Shown: piece by piece, positions 6,523 to 6,643 of the stretch
Position numbering within the stretch: position 1 is the stretch's first letter
Layout: each line of letters opens with the position of its first letter
Assembly: GCA_900555585.1 (NCBI GenBank)
Contig: USLT01000035.1
Coordinates: 1-6,643 of the forward strand
Source of the DNA: an uncultured Collinsella sp.
GTDB taxonomy: Bacteria; Actinomycetota; Coriobacteriia; Coriobacteriales; Coriobacteriaceae
Direction: 5' to 3'
Length of the DNA: 6,643 nt
Made by a program: the position numbers and the translations under genes
Notes under the pieces: model-generated
Seen by the model: only the letters and a program-made list of their open reading frames with translations
Databases searched by the model: none
What the model was told of the DNA's origin: nothing

Positions 6523-6643
6523 AATCTGGAAAACTTTGAGCTTTCCCAGAGCTACACTCTGTTTTATGATAAGCTGGAAAAATCCAACTACTTTCTCGAA
6601 AGCATCCTCAACACCCTCGACGAAAAGACCAGCAGCCGCCTGA
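6523..6643 (+). CDS. Start-less partial reading frame at the window end, unidentified
   Basis: Frame 1 reads LENFELSQSYTLFYDKLEKS (6526-6585) and then NYFLESILNTLDEKTSSRL to the window edge, a protein-like, helix-prone sequence. Back to the in-frame TAA at 6349-6351 there is no ATG, GTG or TTG, so it cannot start normally. Thirteen of 40 codons end in A or T, and four of its five Glu codons are GAA, whereas the neighbouring genes use almost only GAG. It may be a 5'-truncated gene remnant, a frame entered by an unusual start, or chance. The only ATG nearby (6566) is in another frame and gives a 25-residue peptide ending at 6643. I do not recognise a family. Confidence 0.35.
6547..6565 (+). terminator. 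Weak candidate terminator downstream of the GH20 gene
   Basis: CAGAG (6547-6551) pairs with CTCTG (6557-6561) around a 5-nt loop and is followed by TTTT (6562-6565). The stem has only 5 bp, so it would be weak. No better terminator is visible in the 165 bases after the GH20 stop. It conflicts with the idea that the same stretch is coding. Confidence 0.22.

Noticed and set aside
6542..6570. Promoter TTTCCC-17-TATGAT near the window end
   Set aside because: The -10 is good but the -35 matches at only three positions, and no credible gene start follows within the window.
6566..6643. 25-codon open frame from ATG at 6566 to TGA at 6641-6643
   Set aside because: It has no ribosome-binding site, a Ser/Thr/Pro/Ala-rich translation, and overlaps a more protein-like frame.

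Overview
The window is GC-rich, and all of its clear genes lie on the + strand and strongly prefer codons ending in G or C. A gut-type, high-GC Gram-positive bacterium fits best, most likely in the Coriobacteriia (Collinsella/Olsenella-like). The reasons are the codon use, the long-type citrate synthase, and a very large secreted glycosidase with a sortase-type C-terminus. The taxon is an inference from gene style, not from a marker gene.

Layout: bases 1-48 are the last codons of an unidentified upstream gene, closed by a strong rho-independent terminator (83-116). A well-formed sigma-70/sigma-A promoter follows at once (118-145), then a short leader with a perfect 7-bp hairpin (162-179). A small ACT-domain protein of the UPF0237 family (219-503) comes next. 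A 92-bp GC-rich spacer with two hairpins (503-532 and 550-576) separates it from a complete citrate synthase gene (596-2044), which has a strong Shine-Dalgarno site. The two genes probably form one transcription unit, since no promoter is visible in the spacer.

Bases 2045-2194 are a less GC-rich intergenic region with a 10-bp palindrome, a TATAAT-like hexamer and a small hairpin; it most likely carries the control region of the next gene. That gene (2195-6478) encodes a 1427-residue secreted, surface-anchored family 20 glycoside hydrolase. Its layout is: signal peptide, F5/8-type carbohydrate-binding domain, GH20b domain, GH20 catalytic barrel, concanavalin-like lectin domain, second F5/8-type domain, two stalk repeats (the second an InlB B-repeat), Pro/Glu/Lys wall-spanning linker, LVQTG sorting motif, membrane helix and Arg tail. 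The overall plan and the Trp-Asn-Asp motif in the active-site region recall bifidobacterial lacto-N-biosidase, so the likely targets are host mucin glycans or milk oligosaccharides.

The last 165 bases switch to a more AT-rich composition. They hold a protein-like reading frame with no usable start codon that runs off the window end; it may be a 5'-truncated gene or a remnant.

Functionally there are two modules: an amino-acid/central-carbon module (ACT sensor plus citrate synthase, the entry to 2-oxoglutarate and glutamate synthesis) and an independent glycan-foraging surface enzyme. I see no CRISPR array, insertion sequence, tRNA or rRNA. The most notable points are the lacto-N-biosidase-like multidomain enzyme with its atypical sorting signal, and the ACT-citrate synthase pairing.
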